Shown: piece after piece, positions 26,677 to 35,086 of the stretch
Layout of the letters: the number at the start of each line of letters is the position of its first letter
How positions within the stretch are numbered: the stretch's first letter is position 1
From: Clostridium beijerinckii
GTDB lineage: Bacteria; Bacillota; Clostridia; Clostridiales; Clostridiaceae
Length of the DNA: 64,000 nucleotides
Assembly (NCBI RefSeq): GCF_018223745.1
Contig: NZ_CP073653.1
Span: forward strand, 3,868,001-3,932,000
Direction of reading: 5' to 3'
Notes under the pieces: model-generated
What the model was told of the DNA's origin: nothing
The model's database searches: none
The model's input: the letters and a program-made list of their open reading frames with translations, nothing else
Position numbers and translations under genes: made by a program

Positions 26677-27033
26677 CTATTTTGTCAAATCATAACTTAA
26701 GCTAATTAAATTATATATTTCCTCCTTGGAAAATAGGCTGTCCAAATCAATTGTAATCCAGTGCTTTTTATTCATATGATATGCAGGAAAAATTCCATCT
26801 TGACTTTTTAACAAACTATTTAGAGCAGTGTCACACTTTAAGTTTAATATCTCAGTATTTCCTTTTCCACTTAGACCTAATTTAATTCTTGGTATATTCA
26901 TAATTAACCCATACCATTTGCCATTCACTTCATGTCTAAGTACAGCATACTCTGGATATTTAGGCCATGGATAGTCAGGATTGGTATTAAATTTTTCCTT
27001 TACATAAGCAAGAAGCTCTTCCCTTTCTACCAT
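26677..27033 (-). CDS. MmcQ/YjbR family DNA-binding-like protein
   Basis: The 118-residue protein has the MmcQ/YjbR fold pattern. ELLAYVKEKFNTNPDYPWPKYPEYAVLRHEVNGKWYGLIMNI comes first, then ILNLKCDTALNSLLKSQDGIFPAYHMNKKHWITI, and it ends ISLSYDLTK. The fold resembles double-stranded DNA-binding domains, but the cellular role is unknown. ATG behind TAGGAGGAATTTTT. It lies 24 bases downstream of 27058-27402 on the same strand, so the two probably form an operon. Confidence 0.9.
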   Translation of the reverse strand: MVEREELLAYVKEKFNTNPDYPWPKYPEYAVLRHEVNGKWYGLIMNIPRIKLGLSGKGNTEILNLKCDTALNSLLKSQDGIFPAYHMNKKHWITIDLDSLFSKEEIYNLISLSYDLTK

Positions 27034-27057
27034 AAAAATTCCTCCTAAAACACCTAC

Positions 27058-27402
27058 TTATTTAACTTTAAATTTTTCTATATCTTTTAATCCCTGATAA
27101 ACTTCTTCTCTTGGGAAATTACTTTTCCTCAAGAATTCATCACTCTTTTTAAGGAGCGAATTATAAAAGTCAATTGCAATTTCATAAACTTCTTGTGAAT
27201 TATTTTTTTCTAGTTCATCAAAGATTAAATCTTCTGCTTTATTATACTCACCATCATGAACAACTTTGTTAAGAATTATTTTAAATATATCTATAGAACT
27301 CATTTGCTCTATATCAATTTTCTCATTATTTTCTTCTTTTTTATTACAAATAATCTTTCCAATGGATTTCCCAAGCTCCTTAATAAGTTTTTCAATATCC
27401 AT
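27058..27402 (-). CDS. DUF6483 family protein
   Basis: A protein of about 114 residues that starts MDIEKLIKELGKSIGKII. It is highly charged and helical throughout, with ILNKVVHDGEYNKAEDLIFDELEK looking like a TPR-type helical hairpin. I recognise the pattern of the DUF6483 group found in clostridia; no function is known. The ATG at 27402 follows GAAGGTAAGAT. It probably shares a transcript with the MmcQ/YjbR gene. Confidence 0.72.
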   Translation of the reverse strand: MDIEKLIKELGKSIGKIICNKKEENNEKIDIEQMSSIDIFKIILNKVVHDGEYNKAEDLIFDELEKNNSQEVYEIAIDFYNSLLKKSDEFLRKSNFPREEVYQGLKDIEKFKVK

Positions 27403-27508
27403 ATATCTTACCTTCATTCTTGTCTAATACTATAGATGTCCAAATTATTAATTAGACTTATTATGTGGACATATTTCCATACTTACCCTATATAAATGGT
27501 TAACTTAG

Positions 27509-27660
27509 CTAGAAATCATAAATATATTTGTGGATAAAACATTTAAAAATGAGTTGCTAAGATTCTTAGTTATAGATTGTTCCACTTTAGCTTGTCATAC
27601 TGAAAGTTTGATCATGCTAAAATGGTGAAATCTACAGCTTAGAATCTTCATCGATATTTG
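27509..27660. repeat. Dispersed long-hairpin repeat, copy B
   Basis: The core 27561-27646 begins GATTCTTAGTTATAGATTGT and ends with the near-complement GAAATCTACAGCTTAGAATC, around the shared centre TTAGCTTGTCA...CTGAAAGTTTG. The left flank CTAGAAATCATAAATATATT and then TGTGGA-AAACATTT is almost identical to the reverse complement of copy A's right flank. Copies A and B therefore share about 150 bases in opposite orientation. Confidence 0.7.
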
Positions 27661-27717
27661 AAATTAAGCTGCGCTAATTCGTAATCTAACTTCTACATTG
27701 GGTATCTATAGTATCAC

Positions 27718-28173
27718 TTAAATATCCTTATATTTATTTTCTATTTTCTTTTTTGTATTCTTTGATACCTGTCCTAGTAATGTTAAAACAATAAATCCAA
27801 GAATGAAAATTCCACCAAAGAATCCACCAATTATAGTAGGGGTCATCACTTTGATTCCTGCCCTTGTATAAATTATAATTGCAAACAATAACGTAGCTAC
27901 AACTGAGCATATAATACTATAAATTAAATTACTTTTTACAGAAGGTTCATTGTTATTGTAGCTCCATAGACCACTTTTCAAGCAACTCAAAATCATCGAA
28001 ATGCCCCCACATGCAAGTATGACTGTTTCACCAAGTACTTGCTGAAAAGCAGCTTTCATAAATAACATTTGTATTACAATCACTATTACTGATACACTAA
28101 ACATAATGTGAAACGCCATATGCTCACATTTATAGAATTCCTGCTGTTGGCGTTCATCAATTTTTTTATTCAT
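27718..28173 (-). CDS. DUF6773 family membrane protein
   Basis: A protein of about 151 residues that starts MNKKIDERQQQEFYKCEHMAF. It has four hydrophobic helices (IMFSVSVIVIVIQMLF, VILACGGISMILSCL, LIYSIICSVVATLLFAIII, IIGGFFGGIFILGFIVLTLL) and a basic tail. The pattern 'KIDERQ..e..k.....f' is that of the DUF6773 group. The start at 28173 overlaps the stop of the XRE gene by eight bases behind GGGAGGATG, so the two are translationally coupled. Such XRE-plus-membrane-protein pairs are common in Firmicutes, but their role is unknown. Confidence 0.78.
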   Translation of the reverse strand: MNKKIDERQQQEFYKCEHMAFHIMFSVSVIVIVIQMLFMKAAFQQVLGETVILACGGISMILSCLKSGLWSYNNNEPSVKSNLIYSIICSVVATLLFAIIIYTRAGIKVMTPTIIGGFFGGIFILGFIVLTLLGQVSKNTKKKIENKYKDI

Positions 28174-28378
28174 TATCATCATCCTCCCAAAAAATATCAT
28201 TTAATGTTTTTCCAAGTGCCTTGCAAATGGCGATACATAATTGCAATGATGGATTAAATTTCCCAGCTTCTATCATTCCTATTGTTTGCCTTGTTACGCC
28301 TACTATATCTGCTAACTGTTCTTGAGATAAGTCCATCGAGGCTCTTGCTGATTTCATTTTAAGATTTTTCACCTGCAT
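28166..28378 (-). CDS. XRE-family regulator (short HTH protein)
   Basis: The 70-residue protein is a single HTH_3 domain: MKSARASMDLSQEQLADIVGVTRQTIGMIEAGKFNPSLQLCIAI, followed by the typical CKALGKTLNDIFWE ending. It most resembles the YozG/YgzD type of small DNA-binding proteins. It overlaps the downstream membrane protein gene and probably regulates that operon. ATG behind AAGGAGGAATG. Confidence 0.93.
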   Translation of the reverse strand: MQVKNLKMKSARASMDLSQEQLADIVGVTRQTIGMIEAGKFNPSLQLCIAICKALGKTLNDIFWEDDDNE

Positions 28379-28776
28379 TCCTCCTTATATTATTGTTGTA
28401 ACATATACAAATCACAATGTCAAATATATATTGCATTATAGTTAGTATATAATACAACAACTCACTAGCAAACTCAATATTAGTGAATTAAAAGAATATT
28501 ACGTTTCTACAATTTGTTATTCAATTTTGTTGGTTAGTAACTTATGAACGCTCTGGTGAATGGTTCAACATAAAAGTGGTTATTATAAATTATTAGGCTG
28601 TATAATATTACCGCATATAATCTAAAAACCACTTACAGATGTGAACTTTATCTCAAATAAGAAAATATTCTTTAAATCATACTCTTTTTTATAATATTGT
28701 TTTTAGGCTATAATTGTGACATGGTAAATGGATTCACAAAAAGTAAATAACCATTTGACCTCGAAAATTAACTTCA
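28379..28776. other. Intergenic region without recognised gene
   Basis: About 400 bases of AT-rich DNA holding the promoter of the XRE operon at one side and the end of the MarR operon at the other. An imperfect stem AGTGGTTATTATA with TATAATCTAAAAACCACT (28574-28632) is visible, and no open frame with a ribosome binding site. Confidence 0.4.
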
Positions 28777-29226
28777 TTATCTACTAGAAATATTATAAAC
28801 AATCTTTCTCATAATATTTAATAAATTTTCTCTTTCTTCATAAGTATCTAAAGAAATCATTACTTTTCCATAAATTTCTTCTTCAAATTTTATATGCTCC
28901 TCTTGTGCTTTTTTCCCTTCTTCCGTAAGCTCTAATTTATAAGATCTTCTATCTCTTTTACTAATAGATCTCATTATAAGATTGCGCTTTTCTAATCTAT
29001 CGATCATATTAGTCAATGTACTTTTAGGAATATTCAATATTTCTAAAATATCTCTAATAATAACTTCTTCTTTCTCGGAAATAATTCTAATTATGGATAT
29101 TTCATTATCACTAAGTCCTTTTATTCTAGTATATTTAGCTTCAATATCTTTATAGCTTGATTCAAATAACATACGATGCCATAATATATTAAATTCATCT
29201 ATTTGCTTTTTACATTCTTTATCCAT
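28777..29226 (-). CDS. MarR-family transcriptional regulator
   Basis: This 149-residue winged-helix regulator has the MarR core. The recognition region is VIIRDILEILNIPKSTLTNMIDRLEKRNLIMRS, followed by the wing with ISKRDRRSYKLELTEEGKK (D-x-R motif intact). Helices at both ends form the dimer interface. It lies 24 bases downstream of the methyltransferase gene 29251-29880 on the same strand, suggesting an operon, and a dyad upstream of that operon could be its operator. ATG behind TTGGAGTGACAAT. Confidence 0.92.
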   Translation of the reverse strand: MDKECKKQIDEFNILWHRMLFESSYKDIEAKYTRIKGLSDNEISIIRIISEKEEVIIRDILEILNIPKSTLTNMIDRLEKRNLIMRSISKRDRRSYKLELTEEGKKAQEEHIKFEEEIYGKVMISLDTYEERENLLNIMRKIVYNISSR

Positions 29227-29250
29227 ATTGTCACTCCAATCTATTAACGA

Positions 29251-29880
29251 TTATTTTCTTACCTTAGCACTAATTGCAAAACTCTTATAATTAATCTTTT
29301 TAAAATCAAATGGCTCAAATCCGCATTTTACTAAAAGTGCCTTAATTTCTTTTTCAGAATATATTTTATAGTCACCATTATTAGATGTTTTGCAATATAA
29401 ATTTATAAATTGTCTACAAATTACTGGTGCCGTTGGATCCCCTATAATTAATAAACCACTATTCTTTAATACTCTTTTCATCTCTAATAATACTTTTTCT
29501 GGGCTTGGATAATGATGAAAGGATGCATTACATACAATTACATCAAAAGAATTATCTTCCCAAGGAATATACTCTGAATCACCAACTTTCAATTCAGCTT
29601 TGTCTCCAAGATTTTTCTTAGCTATTTTAATCATATTTTCTGAGATATCTACTCCATATAAACCGAACTTATAGTTGACGCTAAGTTTTATTAATACATT
29701 ACCTGTCCCACAGCCAACATCTAATATTTTTTTAGGATTTGCGCTTATTACCCTACTAACAATCTCCTCATACATTGGGGCTACAAACTTTCCATCACTG
29801 CTTTCATCGTAAGCTTGAGCTGTCCTATTAAAATTTATTTTCGAATTTTCCTTAAATATGTTTTTATTATTACCTTCCAC
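29251..29880 (-). CDS. SAM-dependent methyltransferase (UbiE-like)
   Basis: A class I methyltransferase of about 209 residues. Motif I is KILDVGCGTGNVLIKLS, motif II is LYGVDISENMIKIAKKNLG, and DVIVCNASFHHYPSPEKVLLEMKRVLK is the UbiE/Methyltransf_11 region, followed by GLLIIGDPTAP. I chose the GTG at 29880, with GGGAGTG before it, over an ATG at 29895 that would use no site. It is the first gene of an operon with a MarR regulator, so the pair may respond to a toxic or aromatic compound that the enzyme methylates. That substrate is inferred only from context. Confidence 0.85.
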   Translation of the reverse strand: MEGNNKNIFKENSKINFNRTAQAYDESSDGKFVAPMYEEIVSRVISANPKKILDVGCGTGNVLIKLSVNYKFGLYGVDISENMIKIAKKNLGDKAELKVGDSEYIPWEDNSFDVIVCNASFHHYPSPEKVLLEMKRVLKNSGLLIIGDPTAPVICRQFINLYCKTSNNGDYKIYSEKEIKALLVKCGFEPFDFKKINYKSFAISAKVRK

Positions 29881-29914
29881 ATAAATCACTCCCATAATAA
29901 TAGTTCTATTTCAG

Positions 29915-29937
29915 TATAGTTCCATATACGAACTATA
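29915..29937. promoter_or_regulatory. Dyad operator upstream of the methyltransferase-MarR operon
   Basis: TATAGTTCCATATACGAACTATA is written here in two halves: TATAGTTCCA and ATACGAACTATA with a T between. The dyad AGTTC/GAACT with seven-base spacing overlaps the likely -10 (TATACT on the minus strand). The size and position fit a MarR autorepressor site. Confidence 0.5.
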
Positions 29938-30204
29938 ATTAGATACTACTACTATCAAAAGTAAAATACAACCATTTTTAATATATTTTCCTGTAAATGC
30001 AAAATATATTAATTTATATCGTGATAACATTTCATGTTCCACAATTTAGAATTACAGCCAAATTCTTAATTTTTTTTTATAATTATGATAAAAATATTAT
30101 TCTTTTTAACATATATAAATACAAGGATATTATTAATTCTTTAGTTAAATTTCATCACTTTTGCTTCATATTACTAAATCAATGATTTTCCTTATATTTA
30201 GACA

Positions 30205-30241
30205 TCAAAAAATCACTAGACATTGCCTAATGATTTTTTGA
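30205..30241 (-). terminator. Terminator of the peptide deformylase operon
   Basis: A perfect stem TCAAAAAATCA/TGATTTTTTGA separated by a 15-base loop lies about 100 bases after the stop of the deformylase gene. The stem itself supplies the T-rich 3' arm on either strand. Confidence 0.65.
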
Positions 30242-30338
30242 TTATATAAATATTGTATTAAATTATTAATTAACATTTTCATTTTTATTTAACAATGCAT
30301 GATATATTAAATAATACAGTAACAAAAAGTTTAATATA

Positions 30339-30791
30339 CTATTTTAAATATTCAGTAACAAAATCGGTAAAAAGAATACCTTCTAAATGGTCAATTTCAT
30401 GACAAAAACATTTTGCTAAATCTCCTGTACCCGTTAGTATTATTTCTTTACCATTTTCATCTAATGCTTGAACTGTAACTTTTTCTGGTCTTAATAATCT
30501 TCCAAATACATGTGGATTGCTTAAACATCCTTCTATAACTTCTTGGCTTCCTTCTTGTTTGATAATCTTTGGATTGACTAATTTTATTAATCCTTGTCCC
30601 ATATCTATTACAACCAGTCTTTTTAGTATGCCTATCTGCGGTGCCGCTAGTCCCCCACCATTTTCTGTATTATACATGGTTTCCGCCATATCATCTAGAA
30701 TTTGTCTGATCTTTTCGTCTACCACTTCAACTTCCCTACTTTTCATTCTTAAAACTTCATCACCAAATAATCTAATTTTCCTTAATGCCAT
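30339..30791 (-). CDS. def: Peptide deformylase
   Basis: The 150-residue iron/zinc hydrolase removes the formyl group from nascent N-termini. All three family motifs are intact: GGGLAAPQIGI (residues about 42-52), EGCLSNP with the metal-binding Cys, and CHEIDHLEGILF (HExxH). Length and sequence match normal bacterial type-2-like Def proteins of clostridia. It begins one base after the stop of an XRE regulator gene (TAAATG junction), so the two are cotranscribed and probably translationally coupled. A more divergent second deformylase lies at 63062-63472. Confidence 0.95.
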   Translation of the reverse strand: MALRKIRLFGDEVLRMKSREVEVVDEKIRQILDDMAETMYNTENGGGLAAPQIGILKRLVVIDMGQGLIKLVNPKIIKQEGSQEVIEGCLSNPHVFGRLLRPEKVTVQALDENGKEIILTGTGDLAKCFCHEIDHLEGILFTDFVTEYLK

Positions 30792-31028
30792 TTAAACTAC
30801 ACCTCTACTTAATTGTGCTCTTGATTTTCTTTCACTTTGTTCAAAAAGAAACACTTCCTCTATTGCACAATGAAATATTTGAGAAATATCATAAGCTAGC
30901 CATATAGATGGCTCATATTTTTCTGTTTCAATAGAGTTTATTGCTTGTCTTGATACTCCTACAAGAGCTCCCAATTGTTCCTGCGTTAATCCAACAGCTT
31001 CACGAAATTCTTTTAGTTTATTTTTCAT
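30792..31028 (-). CDS. XRE-family regulator upstream of def
   Basis: This 78-residue protein is a single HTH_3 domain (KLKEFREAVGLTQEQLGALVGVSRQAINSIETEKYEPSIWLAYDIS) with the IFHCAIEEVFLFE ending typical of YgzD-type short regulators. Its stop abuts the start of def. ATG behind AGGAGTGGTTCTTA. It may regulate this deformylase operon; the signal is unknown. Confidence 0.92.
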   Translation of the reverse strand: MKNKLKEFREAVGLTQEQLGALVGVSRQAINSIETEKYEPSIWLAYDISQIFHCAIEEVFLFEQSERKSRAQLSRGVV

Positions 31029-31185
31029 TAAGAACCACTCCTGTCATGTTTACCTTACATAAAAGTATATTCCACTTTGAATTTAATGTCAAGTTAACAT
31101 TACACTATGTGTGTCTTTAAGTTCCAAATTTTCAAATTCAGTATTATTCGTTATACTGTCCAAGTGATATTGCATTATAAATTTA

Positions 31186-31737
31186 TTAAGCTAAATTTTC
31201 TCCATCCTTAAATGCTCTTAAAGATAACTCATCAAATACTGCTAAATCAGGATTATGGCTAGTTCCGCAGTAATGAATGCTATCCTCTAACTTCCAACCT
31301 AACTCTTCTAACATATTATTGGCAAATTTAACGCCTTCCGCACCTATCTTAGGATCAGGATTCCCTTGAGTAAATATTGTTATTAACTTTTTACCTGGAT
31401 ATTTTGCCTTATAATCATTTCCAATCATTGGGAATGTACGATCAAACCAAACTTTTGATTGTCCTGTAATTGTATAATAATATATTGGAGACCCAAAAAC
31501 GATAGCATCTGCTTCCTTAATAGCTTCATACATTGGTTGTAAATAATCCTTAACAGCACATCCGTCATGGGTACGGCAATACATACATCCTTGACATCCA
31601 CGAATTCCAGAATCATTTAAATCAAATTCAATAACTTCAGCACCTTTAGACTTAGCTCCTTTTGCAACTTGTTCTAATAATTTTGCAGTATATCCATTCT
31701 TTCTTGGACTGCCTTTAAAAATAACTACCTTTGACAT
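31186..31737 (-). CDS. NAD(P)H-dependent FMN reductase / flavodoxin-like protein
   Basis: This 183-residue protein has the flavodoxin-fold loop VIFKGSPRKNGYTAKLLEQV. The cysteine segment GCQGCMYCRTHDGCAVKD (C-x2-C-x2-C-x5-C) is as in iron-sulfur flavoproteins and the azoreductase-like group. AIVFGSPIYYYTITGQSKVWFDRT is the FMN-binding region. It probably reduces quinones, nitro compounds or an unknown electron acceptor. It is divergent from an HxlR regulator (31886-32206), which very likely controls it; HxlR regulators commonly sit beside such reductases and respond to aldehydes or redox stress. ATG behind GGAGAGATA. Confidence 0.88.
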   Translation of the reverse strand: MSKVVIFKGSPRKNGYTAKLLEQVAKGAKSKGAEVIEFDLNDSGIRGCQGCMYCRTHDGCAVKDYLQPMYEAIKEADAIVFGSPIYYYTITGQSKVWFDRTFPMIGNDYKAKYPGKKLITIFTQGNPDPKIGAEGVKFANNMLEELGWKLEDSIHYCGTSHNPDLAVFDELSLRAFKDGENLA

Positions 31738-31885
31738 ATCTTATCTCTCCTTTTAAATATAAAATTCTCTTAAGCCAATCAATTATCTATTGACTGACTT
31801 TATTATATTAAGTAACATATAAATCAACAAGTACGCAAAAAATGTTTAGCTACTAATATTTATATAAGTAATGGAGGTTGCTTTC

Positions 31886-32206
31886 ATGGAAAACTGTTCT
31901 ATTGAATATGCTTTAAAAATTATAAATGGAAAATGGAAATTATTAATCATTTGGGTTATATCTCAAAATGGAATTGTTCGCTTTAATGAACTACAGCGAA
32001 AAGTTGATGGCATATCCAGTCTTATGCTCTCAAAAAACTTAAAAGAACTTGAAGAAGACTCTCTTGTTATTCGTCACCAATACAATGAGATTCCACCAAG
32101 AGTAGAATATGAATTATCAGAACTTAGTCAAAAGCTCATAGTTGCTTTACAACATCTTGGCGAATGGGGAGAAGAAGTTTATAAACATAAAGAAACATCT
32201 TTGTAA
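31886..32206 (+). CDS. HxlR-family transcriptional regulator
   Basis: A winged-helix regulator of about 106 residues. CSIEYALKIINGKWKLLIIWVI is the HxlR signature with the conserved N-terminal Cys. GIVRFNELQRKVDGISSLMLSKNLKELEEDSLVIR is the recognition helix and wing, and the tail ends LSQKLIVALQHLGEWGE. The start is the ATG at 31886 with ATGGAGG eight bases before; the earlier ATG at 31871 overlaps that site. It is divergent from the flavoprotein gene and probably its thiol- or aldehyde-responsive regulator. Confidence 0.92.
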   Translation: MENCSIEYALKIINGKWKLLIIWVISQNGIVRFNELQRKVDGISSLMLSKNLKELEEDSLVIRHQYNEIPPRVEYELSELSQKLIVALQHLGEWGEEVYKHKETSL

Positions 32207-32282
32207 TGAATAATCAAAAGTTTTCTTCAACCACGAATAATATACTTATACTACTTCATAGCTATATGCCCTTTTATATTTA

Positions 32283-32332
32283 GGCAGAAAAAAATCGCAT
32301 ATTCATATTTTATTGAACAATGCGATCTTCTG
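32283..32332. terminator. Bidirectional terminator between HxlR and chemotaxis genes
   Basis: The stem GCAGAAAAAAATCGCATATTCA pairs over its length with TGAACAATGCGATCTTCTGC (imperfect centre). The core ATCGCA...TGCGAT repeats that of the hairpins at 16438 and 26607. It lies between the converging genes ending at 32206 and 32451 and can serve both. Confidence 0.75.
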
Positions 32333-32450
32333 CTTATTTTATACTATTATCCTATTAAATTTTCCTGATAAATTTTATGAAGGTTGTTAAATAATCTAAT
32401 AAGATAATTGCTAAAATTATATGTATCTGAAGTAAATGCTATAATCATCT

Positions 32451-33272
32451 TTACCATACTACCTTTGACATATCCACTAGTTCCTTGGAGTTTGAGGTAA
32501 TCTCTTCTAAAGTAGCCGTTATCTCTTCAGTAGCTGCTGCTTGTGATTCTGCTATCATGTTTGTATTGCTAATCTCCTTAATAACTTCATCAATAGAATT
32601 TCTCATTTCAAGAAGCAATTGTGATACTTTCTTTGACGATTCACTGCTCATCTGTGAAAGTTTTCTCATTTCACCTGCAACAACTGAAAAACCTCTTCCT
32701 GCCTCGCCTGCTCTTGCAGCTTCAATAGCTGCATTTAAAGCTAGAAGATTAGATTGAGAAGAAACACTGGCAATAAGATTTAATATCGTATCCGTTTCTT
32801 TTATTTTTTCTTCTGTTTTTTGTGTTGCATCTACAATATTATTCATTGAAGATGAAAGTCTTTGAGAATCAACAGCCACTTCCTCAATGCTTGAGCTTGT
32901 CTGTTGCAGTGAACTAAAAATATTCTCTGCTACTTCTTCTACTTTAAGCTGCTTATTTAAGCTTTTACCTATTCCAACCCCACCAATAATATTTCCACTT
33001 GAATCCTTAATTGGATAGGAAATTCCCTTAAATGATATTCCAAACAATTCTTTTGGCACTATCACACTCAGTACCTTACCTTCTTTTATACTTTTATATA
33101 AAGGTTCCTCAGGACTCAATTCTTGTCCCACTTTGATAGGTAAGTTAATGGAATCACCATCACGATAATATATAAATTTCTTAGTATCTGCTACAGCAAC
33201 TGCTATATCGTCTTGTAATATTTCCTTTAATTCAGGAATAACCTCTAAAAATGCCTCAAGTCTATTTTCCAT
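32451..33272 (-). CDS. Soluble methyl-accepting chemotaxis transducer
   Basis: This protein of about 273 residues has no transmembrane helix, so it is a cytoplasmic transducer. The N-terminal 115 residues form a small sensor ([29 protein letters not shown], then [20 protein letters not shown]), of the kind found in many clostridial soluble transducers. The MCP signalling hairpin follows, with the invariant tip [25 protein letters not shown] and a following EMRKLSQ. The signalling coiled coil is short and there is no HAMP domain. Start: ATG at 33272 behind GGAGGGTGTATAT; the longer frame begins before the binding site. Input signal unknown. Confidence 0.88.
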   Translation of the reverse strand: MENRLEAFLEVIPELKEILQDDIAVAVADTKKFIYYRDGDSINLPIKVGQELSPEEPLYKSIKEGKVLSVIVPKELFGISFKGISYPIKDSSGNIIGGVGIGKSLNKQLKVEEVAENIFSSLQQTSSSIEEVAVDSQRLSSSMNNIVDATQKTEEKIKETDTILNLIASVSSQSNLLALNAAIEAARAGEAGRGFSVVAGEMRKLSQMSSESSKKVSQLLLEMRNSIDEVIKEISNTNMIAESQAAATEEITATLEEITSNSKELVDMSKVVW

Positions 33273-33546
33273 ATATACACCCTCCAGTAAATTCAATCTA
33301 TGATAGGTATATATTCGATAATTCTTTCTATATTCCTTGTTTTTTTGCGTTTATTTTAGAAATATATTATTTTATTTTTTAGCGTTATTTATTTTAAATC
33401 AATAATTCTTTTAAAAAAGGCCCTTTAATTATCACATACATAAATACCTCGACAAGTGGTATTTTTTGTTTAATCTATATGTTGAATATTTCAACCCTAA
33501 ATACGCATAATACAAATGATATATTATATAAAATTTAACATTAAAG

Positions 33547-33876
33547 GTGGTTAAACTAATGAAAAAATTTATTCCTATATTCTTAATTTTTTTCTTCATA
33601 TCTACTTGCTTTAATATTAAAGGTGTATCTGCCGCCCCTAAAACATTTAAACAAGGCATTTACACTTGGAGCGATTCAGGCTTACCAGCCAATTCATCTC
33701 TTACTATAAAACTTGGCGAATCTACTAGTAAAGCTATAGTTATGGTTATTGATTCAGACCAAACTATGGAAGCTCTATTAAGATTAAATGCTCGAGTTAC
33801 CCACCAGGTTTTACCTCCACTTACATACACTTCTTCAATTATAATCTTTACTGATGGTAATGTAATATTTTCATAA
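33547..33876 (+). CDS. Small secreted protein, paralogue of 2895-3212
   Basis: The 109-residue protein has a clear signal peptide: MKK, the hydrophobic stretch FIPIFLIFFFISTCF, and cleavage near VSAA-PK. The mature part has KTFKQGIYTWSDSGLPANS, a KAIVMVIDSDQTMEALLRL strand and the terminal TDGNVIFS. Every one of these elements has a counterpart in the 2895-3212 protein, at the same positions, so they are paralogues about 30 kb apart. It has a good RBS (TAAAGGTGG). No family known to me. Confidence 0.78.
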   Translation: MVKLMKKFIPIFLIFFFISTCFNIKGVSAAPKTFKQGIYTWSDSGLPANSSLTIKLGESTSKAIVMVIDSDQTMEALLRLNARVTHQVLPPLTYTSSIIIFTDGNVIFS

Positions 33877-34114
33877 AAGTTAATTTAAAACTGACTTTCC
33901 CATACGGTATTATTTCTAGAATCTCATTTATAGGTAATTGTGTGTTTACATGAGGAATATGGTCTAAGATAATGCTTTTGATTAAGTTTTACATATTGGG
34001 GAATATAAATTTATCTTCACATTTGCCATTATTCTGACATAATAAACAACTATAATAAAATCATAAACTTAATAAAAACTTTTTTTCATATATATTTCCC
34101 AAAATATATAAAAC

Positions 34115-34158
34115 AAAGAGTAATATTCATATTCCCCATATGTTTATTACTCTTTTTT
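34115..34158 (+). terminator. Terminator hairpin
   Basis: The stem AAAGAGTAAT/ATTACTCTTT with an inner ATATG...CATAT-like pairing is followed by TTTGCATTT on the plus strand. It lies about 240 bases after the small secreted protein gene and 130 bases before the next (minus-strand) gene, whose transcript it could also end. Confidence 0.7.
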
Positions 34159-34288
34159 GCATTTCAAATAACTATTAAATTCATACATACTTCTTACATA
34201 GCATACATACAAAAATGCTATACTTTGATTACTTTCATATTGGCTATTTTTTATTTCATGTTACTTTAAAATTTCACATAAATATTGA

Positions 34289-34495
34289 TTACCTATTACC
34301 TCCACATGATTTAAATATTGATCCAACTCTATTATTTAAATCAAAATAACCAGTATCCATTAATATTGTTGGTTTAACTTTTAGGGCATTTGGTCTCCCA
34401 TTTTCCAAACAATCTTCCTTTGCATATGTTGCCACAATCTCACCAAGAAACATTGTAAAATCAAATATGGGAATGGTTTGTATCACCTTACACAA
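34289..34495 (-). pseudogene. C-terminal remnant of a flavin-reductase-like (flavoredoxin) protein
   Basis: About 68 codons encode the tail of a flavin reductase domain protein: FDFTMFLGEIVATYAKEDCL, ENGRPNALKVKPTILMDTGY and FDLNNRVGSIFKSCG. Intact family members have about 190 residues with an FMN-binding N-terminal half, which is absent. The remnant begins directly at the stop codon of the HTH gene at 34496, so a deletion has joined the two. It is not likely to be functional. Confidence 0.72.
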
Positions 34496-34999
34496 CTAAT
34501 TTGCTGATTTCTTGCCATTAATCAAAAAATGTAAAAACAAGCTTGCTACCGCTAACTTATATTTATTTTCATATGTAATAGAATTAGTATCATTCATAAA
34601 ATTCTTAACATCTTCTAAGCTGATACCTGCATACATAGCTAAAGTATCGTATCTAATTCCAACGTCAATTATCAATACATCTATTATTCCTTTGACTCTG
34701 TCATCTTCATTTATACTACGTATCCCTTCAGATAGAATATAAATCTTATTTGATAATAATGAAGGCTCGGGACACTTTGGATTCCACACAAATTCTTTAT
34801 TGTTTTTAATAGAGTCCATTGCATTAGCATAAAACTCATGCAAATTTCTTTTTCCATCCATATAATCTTTTAGCCAGTTATAATCCACATTTATCATTCT
34901 ACTCAAAACTTCAAGTTCAATTTTATAATCTTCAATCAATTTTTTTATACTTTCTCTTGTTTTATCAATCTGATTAGAATTTCCATTTATTAATTCCAT
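34496..34999 (-). CDS. HTH-domain protein, unknown function
   Basis: This 167-residue soluble, largely helical protein has no clear named family. Residues about 20-60 (IKKLIEDYKIELEVLSRMINVDYNWLKDYMDGKRN) look like an XRE-type HTH with a LSRMIN.DY.WLKDY pattern. A second similar unit is near residues 115-150 (IRYDTLAMYAGISLEDVKNFMNDTN). It may therefore hold two HTH-like domains. ATG behind TTAGGTGAGAAGAT. It is directly followed by the flavin-reductase remnant. Confidence 0.65.
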   Translation of the reverse strand: MELINGNSNQIDKTRESIKKLIEDYKIELEVLSRMINVDYNWLKDYMDGKRNLHEFYANAMDSIKNNKEFVWNPKCPEPSLLSNKIYILSEGIRSINEDDRVKGIIDVLIIDVGIRYDTLAMYAGISLEDVKNFMNDTNSITYENKYKLAVASLFLHFLINGKKSAN

Positions 35000-35086
35000 A
35001 TCTTCTCACCTAATTCTGTAATATATTTTAATATTTTTTTAAATACATATTTATAAAAATTGGTTATTTAACACTCTAAATTAATG

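Noticed and set aside
29997..30185. 62-codon plus-strand frame rich in Ile/Phe/Tyr
   Set aside because: Composition is what random AT-rich DNA gives; no binding site, no protein-like pattern.
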